A DNA stretch of 64,000 bases from Lactobacillus sp. UCMA15818. GTDB taxonomy: Bacteria > Bacillota > Bacilli > Lactobacillales > Lactobacillaceae. The stretch covers positions 128,207-192,206 of the forward strand of contig NZ_VJYB01000002.1 in the NCBI RefSeq assembly GCF_030400225.1, read 5' to 3'. Shown in pieces: positions 26,550 to 35,474 of this stretch (its first letter is position 1; each line of letters starts with the position of its first letter). The notes under the pieces were generated by a model. The model had not been told where the DNA came from, did not search any database, and saw nothing but the letters and a program-made list of their open reading frames with translations. The position numbers and the translations under genes are program-made.

Positions 26550-27821
26550 GTGCACATAAGCTTGAATTCAGGAGTTAGTCTGTCGTTAATTTCTACCAAA
26601 CAATTTAAAACAACTAGAATAGCAGTGGATTTGATAGCTCCATTGAAGTCGGAAGCATTAACTAAACACTTGTTGCTGGCTAGTATTTTGGAAAATAGCA
26701 GTCAGAAATATCCTAGCCAGAAGATATTATCAGAAGAACTTGCACGTATGTATGGTGCAGGGTTTGGTGTTTCTACGGAGAGAAAGGGAAATATTCACGC
26801 GTTAAGCTTTAACTTGGAATGCGTCAATGAACGTTTCTTAGGTACTGCTGATCAATTACTAGAGCAGGGAATCGATTTTTTGAAAGAAATTATTTTTAAA
26901 CCGCTGTTAGCAGGTAAACACTTTGATTCAAAAACTTTTAACCGACAACGGCAAGTGTTAGCTGATTATATTAGCTCAGCCAAGGATGACAGACAATTAT
27001 TTGCCACACTTGAATTGAACAATATTTTTTTTAAGGATGACGGACAAGCATGTCCTTCATTTGGAGACATTGAAAGCCTGAATAAGATTACAAATGAAGA
27101 ACTTTATAAGTATTATCTTGAGTGTATTAACAATGATCAAGTCGAGATAATTATTTCTGGAGATATTACAGTGGAGAAGGCAAAGACATTGGTTTCCAAT
27201 TTCAATTTTTCTGATAGGCAGCCCAAAAAAGTTCCGTTATTTTATACGCAGCCACCACAAAAAAAAGTTAAAGAACGAATTCATCATCTTGAAATCAGTC
27301 AGGCTAAATTAAATCTCGGATACTCGTTACCTGTATATTTTCAAGAAAATAAGTATTATGCCGCTTTGGTTTTTAATGATTTATTCGGGGGTCAGCCGCT
27401 TTCAAAATTATTTGTTAATGTTCGTGAGAAAGCTAGTTTGGCATATTATGCAAGTAGCTCATATGACAGTTTTCGCGGATTTCTGGCAGTCAAAACAGGG
27501 ATTGAAGCGCAAAATAAAAATCAGGTTTTACAGATTGTCAACCAACAACTAGAAGAATTAAAAAAGGGTCATGTTACAGGAAAAGAAATCGAGACTGCAA
27601 AGAGGTCTTTGATTAACAGCTATCTAAGTCAGTTGGATCATCAAGGTGTTTTGCTTAGTCGAGCATTGTTTAATGGCTTATTGAATAAAGAGCTCCAAGA
27701 AAATGAGTGGATTAAAAGAATAGAAAGTGTGACGGTTGCAGATATCGCCGAGATTGCTAAGATGGTACATTTAGAAGCAATTAGCTTTTTAGATGGAGAA
27801 GTAAAGAATGAAAATAATTGA
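26550..27821 (+). CDS. ymfF: M16-family peptidase-like protein YmfF (no catalytic motif)
   Basis: 423-residue M16 (insulinase/mitochondrial processing peptidase) fold protein. The HxxEH zinc motif expected near the N-terminus is missing, so it is probably the non-catalytic partner of YmfH, as in other YmfF/YmfH pairs. The GTG start at 26550 has GGGAGG nine bases upstream. It overlaps ymfH by 14 bases, in keeping with a two-subunit enzyme. Confidence 0.88.
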   Translation: MHISLNSGVSLSLISTKQFKTTRIAVDLIAPLKSEALTKHLLLASILENSSQKYPSQKILSEELARMYGAGFGVSTERKGNIHALSFNLECVNERFLGTADQLLEQGIDFLKEIIFKPLLAGKHFDSKTFNRQRQVLADYISSAKDDRQLFATLELNNIFFKDDGQACPSFGDIESLNKITNEELYKYYLECINNDQVEIIISGDITVEKAKTLVSNFNFSDRQPKKVPLFYTQPPQKKVKERIHHLEISQAKLNLGYSLPVYFQENKYYAALVFNDLFGGQPLSKLFVNVREKASLAYYASSSYDSFRGFLAVKTGIEAQNKNQVLQIVNQQLEELKKGHVTGKEIETAKRSLINSYLSQLDHQGVLLSRALFNGLLNKELQENEWIKRIESVTVADIAEIAKMVHLEAISFLDGEVKNENN

Positions 27822-29106
27822 TTATCCTGACTTTGATGAAAAAGTATACCAAGAGGTATTAGCCAACGGATTAACAGTCAACATAGTCCCAAAAGTGGGA
27901 TTTCATAAGACATATGCCAGCTTTACTGTAAATTATGGTTCAGTTGATTCTACATTTATATCTTTGAATGATAATAAGATTACAAACAGACCAGATGGAG
28001 TTGCTCATTTTTTGGAACATAAATTATTTGAGAAAGCTGACTATGATGCTTTTGAATTATTTGGACAGTTAGGTGCGGATTCAAATGCATTTACCTCTTA
28101 TACAAAGACAAGTTATCTTTTTTCAACAGTTGAAAATGTTAGAAAATGTATTGAAACACTGCTTGATTTTGTACAGTCTCCCTATTTTACGAATGATTCG
28201 GTCGAGAAAGAAAAGGGGATAATTGCCCAAGAAATCATGATGTATGATGATGACTATAACTGGCGATTATACAGTGGAATAGTTGAGAATTTATATCCAA
28301 ACAGTCCATTAAGTAAAGACATTGCAGGAACCGTGGAATCAATTAAAAATATCTCTACAAAAGACTTGTATGAGTGTTACCAGGCTTTTTATCAACCCAG
28401 TAACATGGACTTGTTTGTGGTAGGTGCGGTTGACCCAGATGAAGTGATCAGCTGGATCAAGGAGAATCAAAGTAAAAAAGAATTTCCTGTTGTTCCTCGA
28501 ATAATACACAGTAAGTCAATGATAAATGAGAAATATGATATAATTCCTTACCGAATGCTTGAAGTTGATACAAGTCGGCCTAAAGTGGCAGTTGGAATTC
28601 GGGGGGATACTGAATTGCCTGCTGGTAAAAAGGGATTAAAATATAAAATTGCTTTAAATCTGGGAATGTACTTGTTAATGGGTGAATCAGCAGAAGCTTA
28701 TAGTAACTTATATGATGAAGGCTTAATTGATGATAGCTTTGATTATGATATTTCAGTTGGTCGAGGATATCATTTTTGTGTTGTCAGTGGTGAAACTAGC
28801 AATGCAGAGGAACTTACCAAGAGAATTATTGATTTGTTAAAGACTGCAAATGAAATAATTAGCAAGCAGACAACAGAATTTATGTTAGCTAAGAAAGAAT
28901 TTATCGGCAGACAAATCCAGTCAATGAATTCGCTTGAGGGAATTGCAAATCGATATGAAGGAAAGTTATTTGATGGCGCAATGAGTTTTGATGCGGTCAA
29001 GATTTTGGAAGAATTGAGATTAGTTGATGTAGTGCAAGCAATCAACGAATTCATTGAGCCTAACAGTGTGAGTGTGTACCAAGTCTTACCGAAAGAAGAT
29101 GTTTGA
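27808..29106 (+). CDS. ymfH: M16-family zinc peptidase YmfH
   Basis: 432 residues. The inverted zinc motif HFLEH is at residues 67-71 with the third ligand Glu in EKGIIAQEIMMYDD, so this is the catalytic member of the pair. The substrate is not known; relatives process peptides, sometimes bacteriocin- or pheromone-like ones. The start overlaps ymfF, and ymfI follows almost without a gap. Confidence 0.9.
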   Translation: MKIIDYPDFDEKVYQEVLANGLTVNIVPKVGFHKTYASFTVNYGSVDSTFISLNDNKITNRPDGVAHFLEHKLFEKADYDAFELFGQLGADSNAFTSYTKTSYLFSTVENVRKCIETLLDFVQSPYFTNDSVEKEKGIIAQEIMMYDDDYNWRLYSGIVENLYPNSPLSKDIAGTVESIKNISTKDLYECYQAFYQPSNMDLFVVGAVDPDEVISWIKENQSKKEFPVVPRIIHSKSMINEKYDIIPYRMLEVDTSRPKVAVGIRGDTELPAGKKGLKYKIALNLGMYLLMGESAEAYSNLYDEGLIDDSFDYDISVGRGYHFCVVSGETSNAEELTKRIIDLLKTANEIISKQTTEFMLAKKEFIGRQIQSMNSLEGIANRYEGKLFDGAMSFDAVKILEELRLVDVVQAINEFIEPNSVSVYQVLPKEDV

Positions 29107-29109
29107 TTG

Positions 29110-29835
29110 ATGAAGTGGGCACTTGTGGTAGGAGCATCCGGAGATATTGGTGAAAAAATTGCATGCGATTTGGCTGCAGCTGGATGGTCATTATATTTGC
29201 ATGCAAACATTGGAATTGAAAAAGTAAACAAATTAATCGAAAAGTTAAGTTTAGAGTATCAAAAGCAAGATTTCTTGCGGGTTCAGGCAGACTTTAATAA
29301 TTTGATGCAAGTTGAAGATATTGTTAAACAATTGTTTGCATTAGACGCATTGATTTTTGCACAAGGGACAACACACTATGGTTTGTTTAGCCAAAGCACA
29401 TATGCGAATACGGCTGAAATTATACAGATGCAGGTTCTCAACCCATTAAGATTGATTCAGTTACTAGAAAATAAGCTTATAAAAAATAGCTATGGTAGAA
29501 TTATTTTTCTGGGTTCAGTGTATGGTGGCTCAGGAAGTGCGATGGAAGTAGCATATAGTACTGCTAAAGGTGCATTATCAGCATTTGCAAGAGCTTATAG
29601 TAAAGAAGTAGCCTCACTTGGAATTACTGTCAATGTAATTGCACCAGGTGCGGTTGATACAAAAATGAATTCATTATTTTCTAATGACCAAAAAGCAGAA
29701 ATTGATGAACAAATTCCAATGGGAAGATTTGCTGCTCCTGATGAAATCAGCTATTGGGTCAAAGCAGTTTTAGATGAGCATGCTAAGTATCTTACAGGAC
29801 AGACAATTTATGTAACTGGTGGATGGCTGAAATAA
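29110..29835 (+). CDS. ymfI: Short-chain dehydrogenase/reductase YmfI
   Basis: 241-residue SDR enzyme. The cofactor motif GASGDIG is at residues 8-14 and the active site S...Y...K is in GSVYGGSG...VAYSTAKGAL. The ending YLTGQTIYVTGGWLK is typical of FabG-like 3-oxoacyl-ACP reductases. A dedicated fabG is normally elsewhere, so the substrate of YmfI is open. I chose the ATG at 29110, three bases after a TTG that directly follows the ymfH stop. Confidence 0.87.
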   Translation: MKWALVVGASGDIGEKIACDLAAAGWSLYLHANIGIEKVNKLIEKLSLEYQKQDFLRVQADFNNLMQVEDIVKQLFALDALIFAQGTTHYGLFSQSTYANTAEIIQMQVLNPLRLIQLLENKLIKNSYGRIIFLGSVYGGSGSAMEVAYSTAKGALSAFARAYSKEVASLGITVNVIAPGAVDTKMNSLFSNDQKAEIDEQIPMGRFAAPDEISYWVKAVLDEHAKYLTGQTIYVTGGWLK

Positions 29836-29926
29836 GTAATTCTTAATTAATATATTTAACTGTCTATGATATACTTAATATAGATTAGATAAATTACGGA
29901 TATAAGTCAATATTGGAGAGTTAAAA

Positions 29927-30844
29927 ATGGTTGAAATTGGAAAAAGTTTACAAGCTGCAAGAATTGAAAAAGGATATACCTTAGATGATTTACAACAAAT
30001 TACAAAGATTCAAAAGAGGTACTTGATTGCGATTGAAGATGAGCGATTTGATGCATTACCAGGAGATTTTTATGTCAAAGCGTTTATTAAACAATATGCG
30101 GAGTCCGTTGATGTAGATCCAACAGAGTTTCTAAGCACATTTGAGAACCAGAAAGCGACGAATGATAATGTAATTGAAGAACCTGCAAAAACTCGAAGTG
30201 AAGTTACTCGTGAGAGTATTCAGAAATCAAACAAGGTTAGTCATTTATTAGGCTATCTCCCGACTATCATTGTTGTTGCAGTAGTAGTTGTGATACTTGG
30301 TTCCATTTATTATGTTGCGTGGAGCAACCATCAAAAGGATGCACAGACACAACAGATAGAGAGCAGTTCAAAAGTTTCTGTTTCTTCTCAAAAAGACTCA
30401 AAGTCAAGTTCAACTTCTTCGAGCAAAAGTAAGAAGTCGTCTTCCAAGAGTTCTAAGAAAAGTTCCCAAAAGAGCTCTAAAAAAAGTTCTAAAAAATCAA
30501 GCAGTTCGAAAGCCAAAAAAGAAAAAATCAGCTTAGCTTCAAGCAGTGGTTCAAAATTTGTCTATACAATGACTAATCCTGCAAGCACGAGTACTGTTAA
30601 GATTTCAATCAATGGCAGTAAAGCTTGGAGTGCAGTGTCTGCAAATGGAACACAACAATGGCAAGGAACTCTAAGCAGTGGAGCAAGTCATGAGGTTAGC
30701 TTACCAAGTGGGACAACGGCAATTACTATTAACTTGGGGAATTCTGGAGCTACAACGTTGACGATTGATGGTAAGAAGTTCAATTATAAGAAGGACAACA
30801 GTTCTTTGACAGTTAGAACGATTACAATTAATTTAGAAGACTAG
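29927..30844 (+). CDS. rodZ: RodZ/YmfM cell-shape protein, HTH and DUF4115 domains
   Basis: A bitopic membrane protein linked to the cell-elongation machinery. The N-terminal Cro-type HTH (residues 1-70, GKSLQAARIEKGYTLDDLQQ) is followed by one membrane helix (about 108-130), a strikingly Ser/Lys-rich extracellular linker (about 147-200), then the C-terminal DUF4115 beta domain (VYTMTNPASTSTVKISINGS onward). It has 305 residues. pgsA follows 32 bases later. Confidence 0.9.
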   Translation: MVEIGKSLQAARIEKGYTLDDLQQITKIQKRYLIAIEDERFDALPGDFYVKAFIKQYAESVDVDPTEFLSTFENQKATNDNVIEEPAKTRSEVTRESIQKSNKVSHLLGYLPTIIVVAVVVVILGSIYYVAWSNHQKDAQTQQIESSSKVSVSSQKDSKSSSTSSSKSKKSSSKSSKKSSQKSSKKSSKKSSSSKAKKEKISLASSSGSKFVYTMTNPASTSTVKISINGSKAWSAVSANGTQQWQGTLSSGASHEVSLPSGTTAITINLGNSGATTLTIDGKKFNYKKDNSSLTVRTITINLED

Positions 30845-30876
30845 CATAAAAAAAGGATTGAGGGGCTTATTTTCGA

Positions 30877-31464
30877 ATGAATTTACCAAACAAACTGACA
30901 GTTGCACGTATTATTTTAATTCCAATTTTTATGTTAATTTTGCTATTACCATTTGACTGGGGGACAATTGCATTTGGTGGAACAGTGATTCCTACTACAC
31001 AGATTTTAGGGGCAATCATTTTTGCTGTTGCTTCAATTACAGATTTTGCTGACGGACAAATTGCTCGGAAACAGCACTTAGTAACAAATTTTGGCAAATT
31101 TGCTGATCCGTTAGCTGATAAAATGCTTGTGATGACAGCTTTCATTATCCTTGTTTCAATTGGGAAGGTTCCAGCATGGGTGGCAGCAATAATTGTTTGT
31201 CGTGAACTCGCAGTTACTGGTTTGCGTTTGATTGTTGTTGAGAATGATGGCAAGGTAATTGCGGCTGCAATGCCTGGAAAAATTAAAACGATGACCCAAA
31301 TGTTATCGATTATTTTTCTATTTTTAAATAATGTATTTTTTGCAGCTGTAAATATTCCAATAGGTGAAATTTTGTTATATATTTGTTTATTTTTTACTGT
31401 GTATTCAGGGATTGAATATTTTGTAAATAGCAAAGAAATATTTGCTGATTCATTTGATAAATAA
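30877..31464 (+). CDS. pgsA: CDP-diacylglycerol-glycerol-3-phosphate 3-phosphatidyltransferase
   Basis: Makes phosphatidylglycerol phosphate, the committed step to the main anionic phospholipids. The CDP-alcohol phosphotransferase motif is complete: D59-G60-x2-A63-R64, then G73, D77 and D81. It has 195 residues with several membrane helices. The ATG at 30877 follows GAGGGG. This is the standard place between rodZ and cinA. Confidence 0.95.
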   Translation: MNLPNKLTVARIILIPIFMLILLLPFDWGTIAFGGTVIPTTQILGAIIFAVASITDFADGQIARKQHLVTNFGKFADPLADKMLVMTAFIILVSIGKVPAWVAAIIVCRELAVTGLRLIVVENDGKVIAAAMPGKIKTMTQMLSIIFLFLNNVFFAAVNIPIGEILLYICLFFTVYSGIEYFVNSKEIFADSFDK

Positions 31465-31556
31465 TCGATAGCAACTAATCTTGTATCATTGAATATAAAG
31501 ATTGGTTGTTATTTTTAAATTTTGCGTATATATAATTTAGTGGGAGGCATTTGGTA

Positions 31557-32795
31557 ATGCATGCAGAAATAATTGCAGTGGGTACAGAAATTCTTTTAGG
31601 ACAGATTGTTAATACTAATGCTACTTTTGTTGCAAAAAGATTGGCAGATATGGGAATTGATGTTTATTTTGAATCTGTAGTTGGAGATAACGAAGAGCGT
31701 CTTTTGAGTGAGATTAAGCGTGCAGAGTCTAGAAGTAACCTTATAATTTTAATAGGGGGACTTGGACCAACAAAGGATGACTTAACAAAACAAACGGTTG
31801 CAAAATTTTTAGAAAAAAAACTTATTGAGGATAAACCGGCAATGGCTAAAATTATCCGTTATTATACTGAAACAGGTAAAGTAATGACTGAAAACAACAA
31901 AATTCAGGCACTCTACATTCAAGATTCTATTGCTTTGAAGAACGAGACCGGATTTGCAGTAGGGAATTATTTTAAGAATTCAAATGGGACAGACTTTTTA
32001 CTATTGCCAGGCCCACCTAGTGAAATGAAGCCAATGTTTGTGCACCAAGCACAGCCACAATTACAGGAAACCTATTTTAATGATCACAGATTGTTCTCAA
32101 GAGTATTGCGATTTTTCGGAATAGGTGAATCAATGTTGGTTACCAAGTTAGCTGATTTGATAGACGGACAGTCGAATCCGACAATTGCTCCCTATGCGAA
32201 AACCAGTGAAGTTACTTTGAGATTGACAGCAAGTAGCAAAACAGAAGACGATGCTATAAAAATGTTAGATAAGTTAGAGAATAAAATAAACAAACGTGTT
32301 GGTGAATTTATGTATGGGTACGGCGATGATAATAGTTTGGTTGCAGTTGTAGTTGAACAATTGAAAAAGAAAAAATTTACGATTTCAGCTGCAGAAAGCC
32401 TTACTGCAGGAAAGTTTCAATCGACGCTAGGGAGTATTCCTGGTGTTTCTACTACTTTTTATGGTGGGGTAGTCACTTATTCAAACCAAGCTAAAGAACA
32501 GTTGCTGGGTGTATCTCATGAGACATTAGAGAATGCAGGAGCTGTTAGTGAACAAACGGCAAAAGAAATGGCTGATTCTGTGAGGAAAAAACTTGGAACA
32601 GATGTTGGAATCTCCTTTACTGGAGTTGCGGGTCCTACAGAACTAGAAGGGCAACCAGTTGGAACAGTCTGGATAGGGTTGGCGATAAAAGGTCGCAAAA
32701 CAGCTGCAAAATTATATCATTTCTCAAGTACTCGGTATTTTATAAGAGAGCGAGCTACATTGTCTGGGTTGGATTATATTAGAAGGTCTCTTTAA
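31557..32795 (+). CDS. cinA: Competence/damage-inducible protein CinA
   Basis: 412 residues with two domains. The N-terminal MoaB/MogA-like domain (HAEIIAVGTEILLGQIVNTN, GGLGPTKDDLT) has ADP-ribose pyrophosphatase activity in some members. The C-terminal CinA domain (ISAAESLTAGKFQSTLG ... GVAGPTELEGQPVGTVWIGL) is a nicotinamide-nucleotide amidase in others. In streptococci it links to RecA and competence. The ATG at 31557 has GGGAGG ten bases upstream and gives the family start; a TTG at 31551 is too close to that site. Confidence 0.94.
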   Translation: MHAEIIAVGTEILLGQIVNTNATFVAKRLADMGIDVYFESVVGDNEERLLSEIKRAESRSNLIILIGGLGPTKDDLTKQTVAKFLEKKLIEDKPAMAKIIRYYTETGKVMTENNKIQALYIQDSIALKNETGFAVGNYFKNSNGTDFLLLPGPPSEMKPMFVHQAQPQLQETYFNDHRLFSRVLRFFGIGESMLVTKLADLIDGQSNPTIAPYAKTSEVTLRLTASSKTEDDAIKMLDKLENKINKRVGEFMYGYGDDNSLVAVVVEQLKKKKFTISAAESLTAGKFQSTLGSIPGVSTTFYGGVVTYSNQAKEQLLGVSHETLENAGAVSEQTAKEMADSVRKKLGTDVGISFTGVAGPTELEGQPVGTVWIGLAIKGRKTAAKLYHFSSTRYFIRERATLSGLDYIRRSL

Positions 32796-32798
32796 CAC

Positions 32799-32848
32799 CG
32801 AACTTTTGTTCGCTTTTCCTTGCTTTTTTTAAAATTAATCTGTATTAT
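32799..32848 (+). promoter_or_regulatory. recA promoter with LexA (SOS) box
   Basis: CGAACTTTTGTTCG (32799-32812) is a perfect GAAC-N4-GTTC Gram-positive LexA/DinR box, three bases after the cinA stop. Seven bases further come TTGCTT (32820-32825), 17 bp and TATTAT (32843-32848). recA therefore has its own DNA-damage-controlled promoter. Confidence 0.85.
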
Positions 32849-32894
32849 TAAGACTGTAAAGAATTGTTATACGGTATTATTAGGAGGAGTAAAT

Positions 32895-33944
32895 TTGGCT
32901 GATGAACGACAAGCAGCTCTTGATGCTGCATTGAAAAAAATAGAAAAAAACTTTGGTAAAGGTTCAATTATGCGTATGGGCGAGAAGGCTGATACACAAA
33001 TTTCAACAGTTTCAAGTGGTTCGCTTGCGCTTGATGAAGCACTTGGCGTCGGCGGGTATCCTCGTGGGAGAATTGTTGAGGTGTATGGACCTGAAAGTTC
33101 AGGTAAGACAACTGTTGCATTGCATGCTGTTGCTGAGGTGCAAAGTAATGGTGGCGTTGCGGCATATATTGATGCTGAAAATGCATTGGATCCAGCTTAT
33201 GCAACAAAGTTAGGCGTGAATATTGATGAACTACTTCTTTCTCAACCAGATACTGGTGAACAAGGATTAGAGATTGCGGATGCGCTTGTTTCTTCTGGTG
33301 CAATTGATATTGTTGTTGTTGACTCCGTTGCAGCTTTGGTTCCGCGTGCTGAGATTGAGGGCGAAATGGGAGATGCACATGTTGGTTTGCAAGCGAGATT
33401 AATGTCACAAGCTTTACGTAAATTATCAGGTACTATTAATAAAACAAAAACGATTGCAATCTTTATCAATCAAATTCGTGAGAAAGTCGGAGTTATGTTT
33501 GGTAATCCTGAAATTACACCAGGGGGTCGTGCCCTCAAATTTTATTCAACCGTACGTTTAGAGGTTAGAAGAGCTGAGCAAATTAAAGATGGAACAGATA
33601 TTATAGGTAACCGAACAAAGATAAAAGTTGTAAAGAACAAGGTTGCACCCCCATTTAAGCGTGCAGAAGTTGATATTATGTACGGTGAGGGAATTTCAAA
33701 GACTGGTGAGCTTGTTGATATGGCTGTTGAAAAGGACATTGTTAAGAAAAGCGGTTCTTGGTACTCTTATGGCGAAGATCGAATTGGTCAGGGGCGAGAG
33801 AATGCTAAACAATATTTGGCAGATAACCCGAAAGTCATGCATGAAGTTATGCTGAAAGTACGGCAGGCATACGGAATTGCAGATGAAAGTGAGACTGCTG
33901 AAATTTCAACAGACTTACCATTGGATGAACTAGATAATAAATAG
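32895..33944 (+). CDS. recA: Recombinase RecA
   Basis: ATP-dependent strand-exchange protein for homologous recombination and SOS induction. Walker [10 protein letters not shown] is near residue 64, and the motif after Walker B is [18 protein letters not shown]-binding loop and C-terminal features are present ([15 protein letters not shown]; acidic end). It has 349 residues from the TTG at 32895, which follows AGGAGGAG; a longer frame from 32820 is not conserved sequence. An SOS box lies upstream and a strong terminator downstream. Confidence 0.97.
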   Translation: MADERQAALDAALKKIEKNFGKGSIMRMGEKADTQISTVSSGSLALDEALGVGGYPRGRIVEVYGPESSGKTTVALHAVAEVQSNGGVAAYIDAENALDPAYATKLGVNIDELLLSQPDTGEQGLEIADALVSSGAIDIVVVDSVAALVPRAEIEGEMGDAHVGLQARLMSQALRKLSGTINKTKTIAIFINQIREKVGVMFGNPEITPGGRALKFYSTVRLEVRRAEQIKDGTDIIGNRTKIKVVKNKVAPPFKRAEVDIMYGEGISKTGELVDMAVEKDIVKKSGSWYSYGEDRIGQGRENAKQYLADNPKVMHEVMLKVRQAYGIADESETAEISTDLPLDELDNK

Positions 33945-33953
33945 TTTGGAAAA

Positions 33954-34008
33954 AAATCTAGCATATTATTCATTTTTAAGTGAATAATATGCTAGATTTC
34001 TTTTTTTT
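33954..34008 (+). terminator. recA terminator
   Basis: An 18-bp near-perfect stem (AAATCTAGCATATTATTCA with its complement, about 33955-33998) is followed by CTTTTTTTT. Confidence 0.9.
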
Positions 34009-34034
34009 GCGTAGTTATATGCAAAGTAGCAATT

Positions 34035-34082
34035 AGTATATTAAATAAATATATATTCTTATTTAATATACTGGAATATAAT
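34035..34082 (+). promoter_or_regulatory. Crp-family gene promoter with perfect 14-bp inverted repeat
   Basis: AGTATATTAAATAA (34035-34048) and TTATTTAATATACT (34059-34072) are exact reverse complements separated by ten bases. TATAAT follows at 34077-34082, so the repeat covers the -35 region. It may be an operator, possibly autoregulatory, although AT-rich inverted repeats can also arise as hairpins. Confidence 0.5.
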
Positions 34083-34105
34083 TTATGCAGGGGGCATAAT
34101 ATAGT

Positions 34106-34828
34106 ATGGAAAATCAGGGGATTATGCAGCAGAATAATTTAAGCTTAATACTTTGCGAATTAAAGAAAAAAGAATTATTTCCTTTATTTGAAGAAGCAAG
34201 AGTACATTCAATTGCACGAAGATCTGTTGTATTGCGGTATAAGCGCGGCGAGAGGTTGATGTTTAGCAGCAATAAAAAGCAAAGAGTCTTTTTTTTGACA
34301 CAGGGAATAATTAACATAAATGTATATAGTTGCAATGGAGAGGCTGTTGGATCATTCTTTTTGGGGAAGAATGAGTTTTTACCATTTTCGATGATTTTGA
34401 AAAATACTTTAAAAAATTTTAATATGGTAGCCTGTACGGATATAACAATTGTGGCAATGACGAAAAACACCTTTGAGGAATTGGTGCATAACAATAGTGC
34501 AATCGAACATTTTTTGGATAACAAAAAAAGTGATATTGTAGCCGATTTTTTAAAATGTAATATGATAAATTCTTATGTTCAACCCCAGATGAGAGTTATT
34601 TTGATGTTACAGCACATGAGTGAAAAATTTGGGGTGGTAGATGAGTCTTTTGAATATGTTGTTCCTAGATGGTTAACGCAGACTAAACTTGCTAGACTTG
34701 CTGGAACTACAAGGGAGACTGTTGGAAAAACCTATAGAATGTTGCGTAAGGAAAATTCATTAGCTGGAACAGTTGGAAAAGAGAGACTTACATATTCTTT
34801 TTCTAGCAAATATAAAGACTACTTATAA
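34106..34828 (+). CDS. Crp/Fnr-family transcriptional regulator
   Basis: 240 residues: an N-terminal cyclic-nucleotide-binding-type beta barrel (RGERLMFSSNKKQRVFFLTQGIININVYS...), a dimer helix, and a C-terminal winged HTH (LTQTKLARLAGTTRETVGKTYRMLRKE, about 188-214). It lacks the Fe-S cysteine cluster of Fnr. It stands next to argR, a pairing known for ArcR-type activators of the arginine deiminase pathway, but no arc genes are in the window, so the target is unknown. Confidence 0.85.
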   Translation: MENQGIMQQNNLSLILCELKKKELFPLFEEARVHSIARRSVVLRYKRGERLMFSSNKKQRVFFLTQGIININVYSCNGEAVGSFFLGKNEFLPFSMILKNTLKNFNMVACTDITIVAMTKNTFEELVHNNSAIEHFLDNKKSDIVADFLKCNMINSYVQPQMRVILMLQHMSEKFGVVDESFEYVVPRWLTQTKLARLAGTTRETVGKTYRMLRKENSLAGTVGKERLTYSFSSKYKDYL

Positions 34829-34861
34829 TTTAGTATAAGATTCGAAGTGATACGTTTTTTT

Positions 34862-34870
34862 TGCTATAAT
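34862..34870 (+). promoter_or_regulatory. Extended -10 promoter of argR
   Basis: TGCTATAAT is a perfect extended -10, followed 32 bases later by the argR ATG with GAGG at the usual distance. Confidence 0.6.
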
Positions 34871-34902
34871 GGAGCCAAAATGAATGTACGAGGTTGATCA
34901 GC

Positions 34903-35373
34903 ATGAAAAAAGAAATTAGGCAAGCTAAGATTGAACAATTAATCACGCAAAATGATATTGGAACCCAAGAAGAATTGATGGATATTCTGGCTCAAGATGG
35001 TATCAAGGCTACACAAGCAACTATTTCGAGAGACATAAGAGAAATGAGAATTATTAAGGAACAAAATGGAAACGGCAGGATTCATTATACTATTTTTAAG
35101 GGAAGTTCACCTTCTGAAGAAGAAAAAATGTATGCTGCAATTTCTGAATCAGTGACGGATGTCACATTAGTACAAACAATGAACGTTGTGCATACGTTGC
35201 CTAGAAACGCAAATGTTTTATCTGCAATTATTGATGATCTCGGAAAAAAAGAGGTTGTTGGAACGATTGCTGGATATGATACTATTTTGGTTATTAGCAA
35301 GAACGAGGAGGATGCTAGGGGGATAAATGATTTATTCACTAAATATTTGAAAATAGGAAGCTCACAAAAATAA
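34903..35373 (+). CDS. argR: Arginine repressor ArgR
   Basis: 156 residues. The N-terminal winged HTH (IGTQEELMDILAQDGIKATQATISRDIREM) carries the SR motif for ARG-box binding. The C-terminal oligomerisation and arginine-binding domain (NVLSAIIDDLG...GTIAGYDTILVI) follows. Lactobacilli often have two ArgR-type proteins; the sequence does not say whether this one controls biosynthesis or the deiminase pathway. The ATG at 34903 is preferred to a TTG at 34894. Confidence 0.93.
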   Translation: MKKEIRQAKIEQLITQNDIGTQEELMDILAQDGIKATQATISRDIREMRIIKEQNGNGRIHYTIFKGSSPSEEEKMYAAISESVTDVTLVQTMNVVHTLPRNANVLSAIIDDLGKKEVVGTIAGYDTILVISKNEEDARGINDLFTKYLKIGSSQK

Positions 35374-35474
35374 AGCAGTTTTTAAATGTTTTTAACTCTT
35401 TTGTCTTAAAAATGAGCATTATTTACAAGTATGATAAAATTATAAAATACTTGTAAAAGGATTGGATTAAAACA

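Noticed and set aside
30867-31433. 188-residue open frame opposite pgsA
   Set aside because: Antisense to pgsA, which has its complete catalytic motif; the reverse frame has no recognisable domain.
32968-33408. 146-residue His/Gln-rich open frame on the minus strand opposite recA
   Set aside because: It is antisense to an unmistakable RecA; the odd composition comes from RecA codon bias, and no ribosome site is seen.
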